Source: an uncultured Christensenella sp. (GTDB lineage: Bacteria > Bacillota > Clostridia > Christensenellales > Pumilibacteraceae). From it: DNA of 53,371 nucleotides. The position numbers were made by a program, and so were the translations under genes. Numbering within the stretch: position 1 is the first letter of the stretch; the number at the start of each line of letters is the position of its first letter. Positions 1 through 10,524 of this stretch are shown one piece after another. Under the pieces are notes generated by a model. It saw only the letters and a list, made by a program, of their open reading frames with translations. It ran no database searches and was not told where the DNA came from. The stretch covers positions 1 to 53,371 of the forward strand of contig CATLGX010000006.1 in assembly GCA_949948785.1 (NCBI GenBank). The letters run 5' to 3'.

Positions 1-2
1 AC

Positions 3-3000
3 CAGAATGAGCCAATCGTAACTTTAAAAACGGGCGGCGCTTCGGTCGACCTCGATATAAGCAAATTTATATACGACCCCGACGGTACGACCCCGACGTT
101 CGACACTCGTGCCGACTCGCTTAAAGCTCCGACTAACGAGTATGTTGCGGTTACGCGCGAGAACACGAGAATAAGTCTCAGAGCGGGAGTCTCGCATACC
201 AACTATACCGACGGCAGCGGCTATCTCGGCAAGACGAACGGCAATTACGCAGATGCCTACGACACGGGCGAGGGCGACGTTCCCGTTTGGCGCAGTGACC
301 TTACCGACGAGAAGATAACCCGCGTAATCGCCCAAGCCGGCAGCGGCGGCGCGGCGTCGGCGTGGGTTACATACAGTTATGTCGGAAGTTCCGTAATAAG
401 ATTTACTCCGCGCGCGGCGTCGCAGTACATGTACGCCGAAAACGGCAGAGACGGAGACTTTTACGTGCTCGTGCGCATTGTCGACCCGGGCGACACGACG
501 GACGACGGAATATGGTATCCCATCGCCATAAAGGTGGAATCCGCCGCGCCCCGCGAGCCGTCTACAACCGCGAATTTGACGCTCGATTTCGACGGGTTTA
601 TGCCCGGCACGGCGGATATGGACGGAAAACCCGGTACGGCGCAAAGCGCGTATCTTACGCCCGTCGGCTACACCGACGCTAACGGCACGCTGCACGGTAT
701 AGGTGTAACCGACGTAAGAACCGTTTTTGCCAACGATGCCGACCATGCGCTTCCGTTTGTAACGGACAATGATAACTTTGCCATAGGCTCTTCGGCATCG
801 CGTTCGAGCGAGTACAACGAAATAGTCGTTTTGGGCGGCTCGACACTCGAAGACGTAATCGCGACTTGCGGAACGAACGAATTTTTCGAAGTTTCGCTTA
901 TAAAGCTGTTTGCGTCGAGCACGGTATTCTCCAATCTGTCGCCCGCCGTTCAGGCGAAAATGGGCATAATGGCTCTTACCGACGAAGAGGCGGCGCAAAC
1001 GAACCAAAACCGCAATTCCATTAAGAGTTTTTGGGGTTTGAAGGTTACCGCAAAGCGCGCGACAAATAATAATTATTACGAATTCGACGTAAAGGTCAAA
1101 GACTCGCACGATACCTTGCCGGAAGCTATTGACGGCGTAACGGCGGGTTCCGTTCGCGTTTACGTAAAAGTCAATAACCGCGCGCCTAATTTGCGCCGCG
1201 ACGTCGATGACGACGTTTCGCACGCTTCGCGTACGGCGTACCCGTTCAATACCACAGAGTACGGTACGTACACGCCGAAAGCCGGCGCGCGCGTCGCATC
1301 CGTAAATTATAAAATCACCGCGGGACAGGAAATCATAATAACTCCGTACGATTTAGCTTACGATTTCGATTCCGCATCCGGATTGAACGTCAAAACGGAA
1401 AAAGGTTACGACTACAATACAAACCCGCTCGACGGAGGCTTTGACGCGGCGGCGACCCGAATACTCGCAAAATACAGCGTAAGGAGCACGACTGTTCCGA
1501 GCGCTGCGGCAAAACCGGAGACGGTCGGTCTCGGCGCGCTGTCTTTCGCCAATAAAGACAGATTCGCTTCGGCGGCCGCGGAGTACCGTAATTATTTGAC
1601 GGCGTCGATAGAGGATAATTTCTATATTGGCGATAAACTTTATACGATGTCGTGTATAAAACTCGTCGCAAACTCGCGTACCACGGCAAACAACCCGCTT
1701 TTGACGGTTACAATCAGCGACGGCGTATCTACAATAGATTTTGCAATATCTGTTACAGTAGAGAATGCCGCGCCATATCTCAAAGACCCCGACACGCACA
1801 TAACGCTCACGTCGGGTAAGAGCAATAAACTCGAAAATTCGATACAGCTTATAGCCTGGCAGCCCGACGAGACCGTTAAAGACGGACTTGCGCTCGATGT
1901 CGATAACGATACCGTTTTCTTCGACAATATTCCGGTAAGAATAGTAGCGTATAATTCCGTCGATAAAAGATATTACGATAAATTAAAGGCTAACAATGAC
2001 GGCACGTATACGCCGTCGGACAGCGGCGATATCGTTTTGTCAGATTACGTAGGCGCGGCTATAACGAGCGGCACAAAAGAATATATCGGTCAGCAGGTAT
2101 TGCTTGTGCAAGCCAAATCGTCCACACAGCTTTTCGACGTTCCTATTTACGTCGAGTTCGGCGTGGTCGACAGTTGGAAAGCCCAGCCGGGGTATGCTAC
2201 GCTTCGCATCGGCGTGGAAGTTATTAACAGCAATCCCACGTACGAAAACAGCGCGCTTACAAAAGGCGAGAACGACGATGCCGGCAAAGATTTCTGGTAT
2301 ATGCCGTACGAAACGCTGTCGCAAAAGGCCGCGGAGCGTTATATTGTCAACAACAGAGACCTTTACAATTCGTCCGCCATTCCCGCTTCTGCGTCCAATA
2401 AAGTTTTACTGTTCGACGATGCAGACACGGCACAGACCGTATTGCTCGATACCGGACTTAACGATAATGTAATAACAAATTCGCTCGTAACAAAGGTAAG
2501 CAGCGCCGACCCTTCGAATCCGGACGCCGAAACCGTAATAAACGCGGGCACTTTTGCCGCCGGCACAGCGGTTCTTTACAACCGTACGTATCCGACGACG
2601 GCAGGAATTAATCCTCCCGAAAACGCGTATCTCGAAGTAAGCGTAGTGTTCTATACGAGAACGGGTTCTGCCGAGGAAGGTTATACTTTCACCGAAATTA
2701 CGGATACAACTACCTACAATAACCTCGACGCAAACAAGTACTGGGCTATCCGCATAAAGGATAACGCCGGCACGACCTCAACCGCCAATAACACGCAGAT
2801 TGCTATCCGTGTCAAGGACAATCATTACGGAAAGACTGTCTATACGTATGATAAGGAAAGCAAACAGCTCCAAGCCGACGTCAATACTACGTCGGGTTTG
2901 ACGGTATGCAATTTCTATTATCAATATCAAGAACCCGGCATACGTCCTATGCACGAGTATTACCGTACCGACGGGCAGGCGGAGTCGATAGTTCTTGCCG

Positions 3001-6000
3001 ACGCCACTAAGCCGTCCGGCGATAAGAAGGTCGACCTCAGATATTTAAGCGCCGACATGTTCGAGAGCAAGTCCTTGCCTTCTTCGCAAGCCGACCTTAA
3101 AGACGCGATATTCACATCCGAATTCAGATACCGTTATTTCGTCAATATCGTAACGGGCGAGGGTACGGACAGTGCCGAAGTCGGCAAACGTTACGACGGC
3201 GGCGCGGCTAAGGACGCGTTCTATTTCAAACCTGTCGAGCTTACGGCGGACGCGGCTGTGTCCGTTCCGATGAGTTATTTGGCAATGCCCAAGTCGTTCG
3301 ATATCAATAAGGGTACGGCGGCAACGGGCGAAACTCACGTAATTCCCGCGAACGTGGGAACGGTCGGCGATGCCGCGTATACCGACGGTGCATTCACGTC
3401 CACGGACGCAACGCCGACATACGTGCGTTGGGTGAACGACGCCAAATATCAAAAGCTGATATTGGACAATCTCACGCTTACCGACAGCGACGGCAATACC
3501 TGGAAAAACGGTACTTCCAATGCGCTCGACTCGAATCCGTATATAACGATTGAGTATACGGCGAATCAAAACAAACTCGCTTCGGACTATATCAATTATA
3601 AGCGCGGCGAGCTTACATATTCCGACGGTACGAACGTAAATAAGACGTTCACTACGAACATCAACTTCAGCCAGAGTTCTCCGTCCAGTCCCTATTTGGA
3701 GGACAGATACGGCTTTAAGATTTCGCGTAAAGACGACAGCGCGCGCTATACCGGTTTGCTTCGTCTCACTGCGGAAGTTAAGACAAGCAGTTCCACAGCA
3801 AAAGTCGAAACGGCTTTTGTAGACATAGAACTCGGCAATTCCGCCCCCGGTTTCACGTATTCGGCTTCCAAACAGATTGTCGAAGTCGATACGGGCAGAA
3901 GCGCCGACGGTCGCGATATAGGATTGACGATGGCGAACGCCGACGGCGGCGCTCCCGGCGCTTATGTTGCGTTCTCGCGTGCTGGCGCCGCGACGTTCCC
4001 GCAAGGCGCTGCTTATACTTATTCGTTGCCGTTCACCGATAAAGACAGCACTGACGTCATGATGTTCTATATGCCTACGGCGACTAACGGAGTTATAGGC
4101 GGCGACGCAGGCTCTCTCACCCAAGCGGAGCGCGAATATCTCGTTGCCAATTCCGTATCGAGCGACAGCTTAACGAGTTATTTGCGCATAGTTACCGATT
4201 TGCAGGCAACCGAAGAATATATGCGCACTTATACTCCTAACCCCGGTTACGAAAACTTCTTCTCCGTGTCAAATACAAAAGGCTCGACGCGGACACTGCA
4301 AATAATACCCAAAGCCAAGACGTCGCTAAATATTCCGGTAAAGCAAAACGGAGAAAGCGATACCGATTACAACGCGAGGTACAATACTTATCTTACGTCA
4401 AACAATCTCGAAGAGGACTCTCACGGTATTTATTATCCGTTCAGAGTGCTTGCTTACGACAGTTGCAACGGTTCGGGCTTTACAGAGGGCAAATGGGTAC
4501 TTGTCTTAATTAAGGTTCACATTTCCAACAGCCCGATAACTTCCAATTCCGTGAGCGAAACAAAACTCACAAAGGGCGTTGCGTCCACGCTTGACGTTTC
4601 CACGCTCATAAACGACAACGACATTCCTCTTATCGGAGGAAAATACACTACTGAAGTCGACCAGTGGACCGATTTACCGCACGACGAAAACAGCAACAAA
4701 GTATCCGAAAACGCCGTGCTCGCAAGGGATATCTTGGTAATGCCGCTCGATGCCGACGGCAACGTCGTGTTTACGGCGACTGACGCCAACGGAAGAACGG
4801 TTGAAAAGGATGCGTTGCCGATAACCGTTACGGTCGATTCCGTTTCTCCCACGACGCTTGTATTTAACGCTACGAGCGCGTTCAAGACCAAGTATAACCT
4901 GACTTTCACGTTCAAGGATTCGGCTCTTCCCGAACCTTCGCAAACGACGGTAACCGTTCCGTTTGCTTATTCCAACGAAGCGCCGACCGAGCATGTCGAT
5001 ACTTACGGCGGCTCCACTCTCAATATTACGATGAGAACGGGCGACAGCTTTACCGTCAATGCCGCGGACGTAAACGGTTTTGCCGCGGATAGAAAAGGAC
5101 AGTTCGTTTCGCCTACGTATTTTGACGCGATAAGCGGAAGTTACACGCAAGAAACGGCGAGTGATTTGAGAGATAAGTTCGCTCCGTTTATCGGCGGGTA
5201 CGACGAAGACGAGGCGGCGGCGCGCGACCATATGCTCGGCGACCTCATTATTGCAAACGACGACGCGCCCAGCACCGTCAGGTTCTTGGAAAACGGCACG
5301 GGCATGACGGACGAAAATCTCCGCAATTTGATATTCGTTGATTTCTCCAATAAAATACGCAACGAGAATGACAGTTCGATGAATCCCGTAACGGTAACCG
5401 TAACGGCGAACGGAGTCGTTACCAACGCGCCGCTTCGAATTTCGATGATTGACAGCGAGGGACAGAACCACCTTACCGAACTGATAATCTACATTACCGT
5501 ACAGTCCACCGCGCCCGTAGTAAAAGACGAACTTCCGGATAACATGACAAAGCGCGTTGTTTCCGAGGGCGGCGAACAAAAGACCGTTTACGACGTCAGT
5601 CTCAAATACGGCGGCGCGCCGTTCGAGTATGAGTTCGAGCAATTCATGCACGACGCGGATTACGGCGACAGCGACGGTTTTGTCGCGCCGGCTATTTACG
5701 ACGGGTTACAGTACAAGATAACCAATTCCGCCGGTCTTGCCGATATGGTTATTTCCCCGGTGAGCGTTTCGACAACGAGCGGGCTTGACCGAGGCAACAG
5801 CATACGTATCGAGGCTACGGACTATATACCCGTGAAAGGCGAATATACAGATGTAACGTTCCGCGTAACCGACGAGCACGGCATGCAGTCCGAAGAGGTA
5901 ATACTCAGAATTTCGATTGAACCTGAAGAAATGCGTACCGTGTCTACGCCGGCGGCTCCCGCCGATATTACGGTGCAGAGCTACTTGCAGTATGCGAATA

Positions 6001-9000
6001 ATCCGGTAAAGCAAGTGTTTAATCTTGTTTCGGACGGCAGAGACGCGCAGTTCATATCGGATAGCGACGCGAGCGCGCCGTCGGCAAGCTACGACGTATC
6101 AATTTACGCGATGCTTCAAAAGAAAGACGACGGTTCTATCGGCGTAATTCGCAGACTTACGGAACTCACCGGAGAGGTTAAAGACAACGCGCTGCTTGTC
6201 AACGTAAGGGCTGGCGTAGGCGAATCCAATCTCGAAAGCGACATTTATAAATACGTCAAAAAATTCTTCGAGCTTACTTTGTCGACCGACGGCAAGACGC
6301 TTACGCTTGTTCCCAACGCCGCAAATATCAATACGAACGGCGCGCTCAACAGCATTGCGTTGTATATCGAGGTCGGCAAGCGTTACAAGTCCGATGCCGC
6401 AACTGTTATGGATACTGTCGGCGAGGTGCTGACAAACGTTACGGTAGCCAATTCCAAGCCCGAGGCTACGAAGAGCGACGGACTCAATTACGGTTATCCG
6501 CTTAAAGACGGCTCGGAAGAATTGCGTAACGAGAACTTCTTGGAGTTCAGCGGCTATGCCGGCGATTCGCTTACCTGGGACCTTTGCAATCCCGACGACG
6601 AAACAATAGGCTTGTTCCGCGATTACGATATGACGCGCAATAAGAGCGGCAACGAAAAACTCGTGTTCGTCGCGGCTCGGCTCGGCAGCGGTGCGGCGGT
6701 ACCTAATAATGAGAACATATTCGAGGATAACACCAAGCCCAACGACCCCGTTTTGTCGGTAACGAGCAGTGAAGAAAAGGGCACGCTCACTATCAAGATT
6801 AACCGTAAAGTGAAAGACGGTACGAATCCTAAGACAGTCATTCCCGTAGATATTTACGTTGCGGACAGATACACCAAAAAGAACTATGACGACAAAAACG
6901 CCACTCTTGCCGACTGCGCAAAAACGACGATAATGGTAACCGTCATGAACAGTGCGCCTCAGTTCAAAGAGGTGGACGACATTGCGGTAAACCGTTATAC
7001 GCTTTCTTACGACGCGCAGAACGGATACGAGATGTTCTTGACTCTTTCAAAAGATAAGTCTTTGACAGTCAACGTAAAAGACATAATTTCCGATACGGAT
7101 ATAGATTTCGATAAGTACACGCTTGTCAATACCGATATGCCGTGCATCATGGAAAAATCTTCGGACGAACCCGGCTCAATTAACGATGCCAACAATGCCG
7201 AGCTGTTCAAATACTTTACCGTAAGCGGCAATAACGATTACGGTTACAGAACGGTCAAAAGCATCACGTTCAAGGGTGTATCGACAGACCGCGGCGCGAC
7301 CACGACGTGTTACATGATGCTTGCGGACAGTTCGTCTGTAAGGACGAGTAAGCTTACAATACACCTTACCGTGGGCAACATCGCGCCTAAGCAAAAGGCC
7401 GAAGAAGTTCGCGCCATTACGGTTATGGGTATTCCTCTCGGCTCCGAAAACTTGAATGCGAGCATCCAATCGGGTAAGAACAACGTCGTATATTATGTAA
7501 CCGACGAAAATCCCAAAGATGCCATTGACGTGGCTACGGGATACGACCCCGATGCGACGGAGAAAAAGTCTTATTCCTACGTATATATCGACAGTTTTAA
7601 CGTTTATTCTACCGAAACGGCGGATTCTTCCAATATGCCCGTTATATACGGTCCCGGCAAGACGACTACCGAAGAGGATAAGATAACAGGTGAGACGACT
7701 ACGATTGAAGCCACTACGGTTTGCGATATCACCTGGGCTGACGAGTACACGCACCAGACGTTTGCCATAACGCTTAAACCGGGAGTATACGGCACGCAGC
7801 GCATAGACCTTCGTTGCTACGACGGCGGCTTTATGGACGGCGAAGCGGCGAGAATAAGCGACGCCGAGTCGGTGCTCGTCGAGCTTGTAATCACGGTTGC
7901 CTGCCCCGTGGAGGACTCCGATTTGGAGGTTGTTGAAATAGCCGAAAGCGTTTCGCGCAAGATAACGCCCGAAATGTTGCTCAATACCGACGACGAGCCG
8001 CGCCGTGCGGAAGGCTATAAGATTACGGGAATTACTGCGGAAGGCAATCTGCGTGTTTTAGAGCCTGCGGCAACGCAGTCGTCTGCGACAGTATCCGCAG
8101 CCGCAGAAGGCGAGTTATGGCGCGTACAGGCTTTGCGTCGTGGCGGCGCTTCCGACAAGATTACGGTAACGTTCGACGTCGGCGGAATAACCCGTACCAA
8201 TATCTTCAACGTCTTCGTAACGGAAAACAACGCGCCCGAGCCTATAATCAAGGCTATCAAGTTTACCAAGAGCGAGTTGCGTGACGGCAATATAGTAACT
8301 ATTTCTCCCGAAAAATGGTTCGTCGACGAGGACGAGGACGACGTAGTGCGGTTTGTCTCGCCTGTCAAGGTATCGTCGTCTCAGTACGCCGATGCGTTCC
8401 TGCACGAAAATACCAACACGATAGACCTCAAATTCAAATACAGAGGCGTTACCAAAATAACCGTTACGGTATCCGACGCCACAAATAAACTTTACACCTA
8501 TGACCTTACCGTCGAATGTACGGATATGCCGGAACCCGGTTGGTTTACTACGTTTATCAGCGATATCGAAGCGCACCCTGTGCGTTGGGGACTTATCTTC
8601 GGCGGAATACTGCTGTTCATTATCTTCCTCATCATACTCATCGTGATTCTTCACAAGCGCAGAAAAATGCGCCGCGAGATTGAGGCACTCCTTAATTCCG
8701 AAGCGGAGCTGAACGAGGAAATGATGCGCCTTTCGGGCGGAGCGGGAGCTACAATGTACCAGTCGTACGGCTATCTACCTCCGACGTCTCAAACGTTTAA
8801 CGACCCGGGGCTTATGCTCGGAAGTTCCTCTAATAATCCTACTCCCAACAGCTTGCAATTGGGAATGGGTACCGGTCAGAGTACGGGAGTGCAACCCAAC
8901 AACGGCTATCCGCAGAGCAATCCGCGGTATAACAATATCCCCGTCGACAGCATGCCCGGCTCGGCTCGTTCGGGAATGCCGCCTGTTAACAGCGTGCCCG

Positions 9001-9110
9001 GCAATATGCCTCCGATAAACAGCGTACCCGGAAGTATGCCGCCGATAAACAGCGTGCCCGGCACGACCATGCCGAATACTGACGACGGGTTCGACCCCGA
9101 CAGCTTCTAA
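3..9110 (+). CDS. Giant cell-surface protein with cadherin/Ig-like repeats (5' end outside window)
   Basis: The frame is open from the first bases of the window, so the start lies upstream; 3035 codons are visible. The protein is a chain of beta-rich repeats. Many end in a V-x-V-x-N-x-x-P type linker (near 528, 1164, 1752, 2214, 3825, 4962, 5493, 6438, 6936, 7365 and 8211) and are preceded by a V-x-D-x-x-G style strand, as in bacterial cadherin-like or Ig-like domains. A single hydrophobic helix (about 8580-8655) followed by K/R-rich residues is a stop-transfer anchor. The roughly 140-residue cytoplasmic tail is Gly/Pro/Asn-rich and ends in three NSVPG copies (8983-9069). No LPXTG or SLH motif is seen. 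A role in adhesion or surface-layer structure is inference. A terminator follows directly. Confidence 0.85.
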   Translation, partial: QNEPIVTLKTGGASVDLDISKFIYDPDGTTPTFDTRADSLKAPTNEYVAVTRENTRISLRAGVSHTNYTDGSGYLGKTNGNYADAYDTGEGDVPVWRSDLTDEKITRVIAQAGSGGAASAWVTYSYVGSSVIRFTPRAASQYMYAENGRDGDFYVLVRIVDPGDTTDDGIWYPIAIKVESAAPREPSTTANLTLDFDGFMPGTADMDGKPGTAQSAYLTPVGYTDANGTLHGIGVTDVRTVFANDADHALPFVTDNDNFAIGSSASRSSEYNEIVVLGGSTLEDVIATCGTNEFFEVSLIKLFASSTVFSNLSPAVQAKMGIMALTDEEAAQTNQNRNSIKSFWGLKVTAKRATNNNYYEFDVKVKDSHDTLPEAIDGVTAGSVRVYVKVNNRAPNLRRDVDDDVSHASRTAYPFNTTEYGTYTPKAGARVASVNYKITAGQEIIITPYDLAYDFDSASGLNVKTEKGYDYNTNPLDGGFDAAATRILAKYSVRSTTVPSAAAKPETVGLGALSFANKDRFASAAAEYRNYLTASIEDNFYIGDKLYTMSCIKLVANSRTTANNPLLTVTISDGVSTIDFAISVTVENAAPYLKDPDTHITLTSGKSNKLENSIQLIAWQPDETVKDGLALDVDNDTVFFDNIPVRIVAYNSVDKRYYDKLKANNDGTYTPSDSGDIVLSDYVGAAITSGTKEYIGQQVLLVQAKSSTQLFDVPIYVEFGVVDSWKAQPGYATLRIGVEVINSNPTYENSALTKGENDDAGKDFWYMPYETLSQKAAERYIVNNRDLYNSSAIPASASNKVLLFDDADTAQTVLLDTGLNDNVITNSLVTKVSSADPSNPDAETVINAGTFAAGTAVLYNRTYPTTAGINPPENAYLEVSVVFYTRTGSAEEGYTFTEITDTTTYNNLDANKYWAIRIKDNAGTTSTANNTQIAIRVKDNHYGKTVYTYDKESKQLQADVNTTSGLTVCNFYYQYQEPGIRPMHEYYRTDGQAESIVLADATKPSGDKKVDLRYLSADMFESKSLPSSQADLKDAIFTSEFRYRYFVNIVTGEGTDSAEVGKRYDGGAAKDAFYFKPVELTADAAVSVPMSYLAMPKSFDINKGTAATGETHVIPANVGTVGDAAYTDGAFTSTDATPTYVRWVNDAKYQKLILDNLTLTDSDGNTWKNGTSNALDSNPYITIEYTANQNKLASDYINYKRGELTYSDGTNVNKTFTTNINFSQSSPSSPYLEDRYGFKISRKDDSARYTGLLRLTAEVKTSSSTAKVETAFVDIELGNSAPGFTYSASKQIVEVDTGRSADGRDIGLTMANADGGAPGAYVAFSRAGAATFPQGAAYTYSLPFTDKDSTDVMMFYMPTATNGVIGGDAGSLTQAEREYLVANSVSSDSLTSYLRIVTDLQATEEYMRTYTPNPGYENFFSVSNTKGSTRTLQIIPKAKTSLNIPVKQNGESDTDYNARYNTYLTSNNLEEDSHGIYYPFRVLAYDSCNGSGFTEGKWVLVLIKVHISNSPITSNSVSETKLTKGVASTLDVSTLINDNDIPLIGGKYTTEVDQWTDLPHDENSNKVSENAVLARDILVMPLDADGNVVFTATDANGRTVEKDALPITVTVDSVSPTTLVFNATSAFKTKYNLTFTFKDSALPEPSQTTVTVPFAYSNEAPTEHVDTYGGSTLNITMRTGDSFTVNAADVNGFAADRKGQFVSPTYFDAISGSYTQETASDLRDKFAPFIGGYDEDEAAARDHMLGDLIIANDDAPSTVRFLENGTGMTDENLRNLIFVDFSNKIRNENDSSMNPVTVTVTANGVVTNAPLRISMIDSEGQNHLTELIIYITVQSTAPVVKDELPDNMTKRVVSEGGEQKTVYDVSLKYGGAPFEYEFEQFMHDADYGDSDGFVAPAIYDGLQYKITNSAGLADMVISPVSVSTTSGLDRGNSIRIEATDYIPVKGEYTDVTFRVTDEHGMQSEEVILRISIEPEEMRTVSTPAAPADITVQSYLQYANNPVKQVFNLVSDGRDAQFISDSDASAPSASYDVSIYAMLQKKDDGSIGVIRRLTELTGEVKDNALLVNVRAGVGESNLESDIYKYVKKFFELTLSTDGKTLTLVPNAANINTNGALNSIALYIEVGKRYKSDAATVMDTVGEVLTNVTVANSKPEATKSDGLNYGYPLKDGSEELRNENFLEFSGYAGDSLTWDLCNPDDETIGLFRDYDMTRNKSGNEKLVFVAARLGSGAAVPNNENIFEDNTKPNDPVLSVTSSEEKGTLTIKINRKVKDGTNPKTVIPVDIYVADRYTKKNYDDKNATLADCAKTTIMVTVMNSAPQFKEVDDIAVNRYTLSYDAQNGYEMFLTLSKDKSLTVNVKDIISDTDIDFDKYTLVNTDMPCIMEKSSDEPGSINDANNAELFKYFTVSGNNDYGYRTVKSITFKGVSTDRGATTTCYMMLADSSSVRTSKLTIHLTVGNIAPKQKAEEVRAITVMGIPLGSENLNASIQSGKNNVVYYVTDENPKDAIDVATGYDPDATEKKSYSYVYIDSFNVYSTETADSSNMPVIYGPGKTTTEEDKITGETTTIEATTVCDITWADEYTHQTFAITLKPGVYGTQRIDLRCYDGGFMDGEAARISDAESVLVELVITVACPVEDSDLEVVEIAESVSRKITPEMLLNTDDEPRRAEGYKITGITAEGNLRVLEPAATQSSATVSAAAEGELWRVQALRRGGASDKITVTFDVGGITRTNIFNVFVTENNAPEPIIKAIKFTKSELRDGNIVTISPEKWFVDEDEDDVVRFVSPVKVSSSQYADAFLHENTNTIDLKFKYRGVTKITVTVSDATNKLYTYDLTVECTDMPEPGWFTTFISDIEAHPVRWGLIFGGILLFIIFLIILIVILHKRRKMRREIEALLNSEAELNEEMMRLSGGAGATMYQSYGYLPPTSQTFNDPGLMLGSSSNNPTPNSLQLGMGTGQSTGVQPNNGYPQSNPRYNNIPVDSMPGSARSGMPPVNSVPGNMPPINSVPGSMPPINSVPGTTMPNTDDGFDPDSF

Positions 9111-9122
9111 TACTCCAACTTG

Positions 9123-9155
9123 AAAACGGAGAGCTTTGCTCTCCGTTTTTCTTTT
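9123..9155 (+). terminator. Intrinsic terminator after the giant surface protein
   Basis: A 12-bp perfect stem (9123-9134 with 9138-9149) has a 3-base loop and is followed by a T-rich tract. It lies 12 bases after the stop codon. The remaining spacer 9156-9320 shows no gene or clear signal. Confidence 0.85.
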
Positions 9156-9320
9156 CGTAATTATCACGCATCTTGTCATTTATCTGTGTTTGCCGCATCA
9201 TGCAAACACGAATTGTTATGCCGCACAATTTATGCGAGAGTGCTAATACTTCCGTTGTAATTAAAATGTACGGCTCATACGCAACGCTTACATGCGCGTA
9301 TCTCGCACTCGGTAAATAAT

Positions 9321-9845
9321 TCAATCAAAAAATCCGTAAAATTTGCGCGCCGTCGATATATCGTCGAGATATTTAATAGTTTCGGGGAATACGGGTTCTC
9401 CGTTTAAAAACTTGCGTGCGTTTACTTCGCCTGCATTGTACGCCATTAGCGCCGCTTTCGTGTCGCCGTTGAAATTATCAATCAGCCGAGATAAGTAGTA
9501 ACAGCCGCAACGCAGATTGTCGCGTGCGGAATACGGATTTGCGTTTCGAATATAAAGCTCGGTTGCGCATTCCGCAAAAGTGTTTGGCATCAACTGCATT
9601 AAACCTTTCGCGCCTTTGTTTGATTTTGCGTTTTTGTCGAATTTACTTTCCGCCCAAACTACCGAGCGTACGAGTGTGCGGTCGAGTCCGAATTCGTCCG
9701 CCGCGCCGTTTAGCTCGGTTGCGTACTTATTGGGAAACACGGCGCAAACCGCGACTGCGCCGATAATCAGCACAGCCGCTACCGCCGCCGCAATAACGAC
9801 GCTTATTTTTTTGCGCATATGTTTGCGCTCGGAATTACTCGCCAT
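9321..9845 (-). CDS. Membrane-anchored lytic transglycosylase (SLT/GH23 domain)
   Basis: 174 residues. Residues 14-37 form an N-terminal signal anchor, followed by a compact SLT domain. The catalytic glutamate is E66 in the WAESKFD motif, followed by the family's GLMQLMPNTF block and AYNAGE. The family cleaves peptidoglycan glycan strands outside the membrane to 1,6-anhydro ends. It is last in a polA-coaE-SLT run on the minus strand, an order I recall from other Clostridia. The gap after coaE is 29 bases and contains a perfect TATAAT six bases before the ATG, identical in layout to the polA promoter, so an additional leaderless transcript is possible. No Shine-Dalgarno site is seen. M10 is an alternative start. 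Confidence 0.88.
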   Translation of the reverse strand: MASNSERKHMRKKISVVIAAAVAAVLIIGAVAVCAVFPNKYATELNGAADEFGLDRTLVRSVVWAESKFDKNAKSNKGAKGLMQLMPNTFAECATELYIRNANPYSARDNLRCGCYYLSRLIDNFNGDTKAALMAYNAGEVNARKFLNGEPVFPETIKYLDDISTARKFYGFFD

Positions 9846-9851
9846 ACCGTA

Positions 9852-9857
9852 ATTATA
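9852..9857 (-). promoter_or_regulatory. -10 box placing the transcript start at the transglycosylase ATG
   Basis: On the minus strand TATAAT is followed by six bases and then the ATG at 9845. The 16-mer TATAATTACGGTATGG is identical to that at polA. No good -35 hexamer is visible at 16-18 bp, so this promoter is less certain than that of polA. Confidence 0.45.
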
Positions 9858-9874
9858 TGTATAACGGTGTAAAT

Positions 9875-10513
9875 CTATCCTTTGCGCCGTTTAAACAAAG
9901 CGTCGAAAAGTTCGACGACTTCCGCTTCGAATTCGGTTTTATCGACATCAGACGGAATACAGAAATCGGATAGCGTAGCGCGAACGGCATCGGGCGTTTG
10001 CATGTTTGTCATGCGCGTAGCTTCATCTATCGACATCGCGTCGCGTTCCGCCAGCCGTCTAATGCGAAGTTGCTTGGGGCATACGACGCATACGACCGCA
10101 TCGCACAGCGATGACAGCGCAGTCTCGAACAACAGCGGCGCGGAGAGCACGACGGGTGGCGTTGTGCCAGATAGGATAGCTTTTATGCGTTCGTATATGA
10201 GCGGGTGAGTGTAGCCGTCGAGCGTTTTACGCGCGCTGTCGTCGACGCATATCAGTCGACGCAACGCTTTGCGGTCGAGTGTGCCGTCGGCGGATTTTGC
10301 GGCGGGAAAAAGTTCGATGAGGCGTTGTTCGCATGGCGTCCCGTTTGCGGTAAGCTCGCGCGAAATCTCATCGGCGTCGACAACCGTATAGCCCGCGCGA
10401 CGCAGTGCGTCGGTTGCCGCAGTCTTGCCTGATGCTATACCGCCTGTAAGTCCTATTATGCGAAAGTCGCGGTTAATCGCGGCAATTTCGCGTTGGTTGC
10501 GTGTAAATTTCAT
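9875..10513 (-). CDS. coaE: Dephospho-CoA kinase
   Basis: 212 residues. It phosphorylates the 3'-OH of dephospho-CoA, the last step of CoA synthesis, in the cytosol. The P-loop GGIASGKT is at residues 24-31, followed by the VDADEISRE block (substrate and Mg binding) and the lid/CoA region with YTHPLIYERI. About 17 residues precede the usual family start, so an internal start cannot be excluded; no strong Shine-Dalgarno site supports the ATG used. It starts 11 bases after the polA stop and is probably co-transcribed with polA. Confidence 0.93.
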   Translation of the reverse strand: MKFTRNQREIAAINRDFRIIGLTGGIASGKTAATDALRRAGYTVVDADEISRELTANGTPCEQRLIELFPAAKSADGTLDRKALRRLICVDDSARKTLDGYTHPLIYERIKAILSGTTPPVVLSAPLLFETALSSLCDAVVCVVCPKQLRIRRLAERDAMSIDEATRMTNMQTPDAVRATLSDFCIPSDVDKTEFEAEVVELFDALFKRRKG

Positions 10514-10524
10514 AGCGCGTTATA

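Noticed and set aside
24-1223. 399-codon open frame on the minus strand opposite the giant surface gene
   Set aside because: No family similarity, Arg/Val-rich composition typical of an antisense shadow of GC-skewed codons, no ribosome site; the plus frame is clearly coding.
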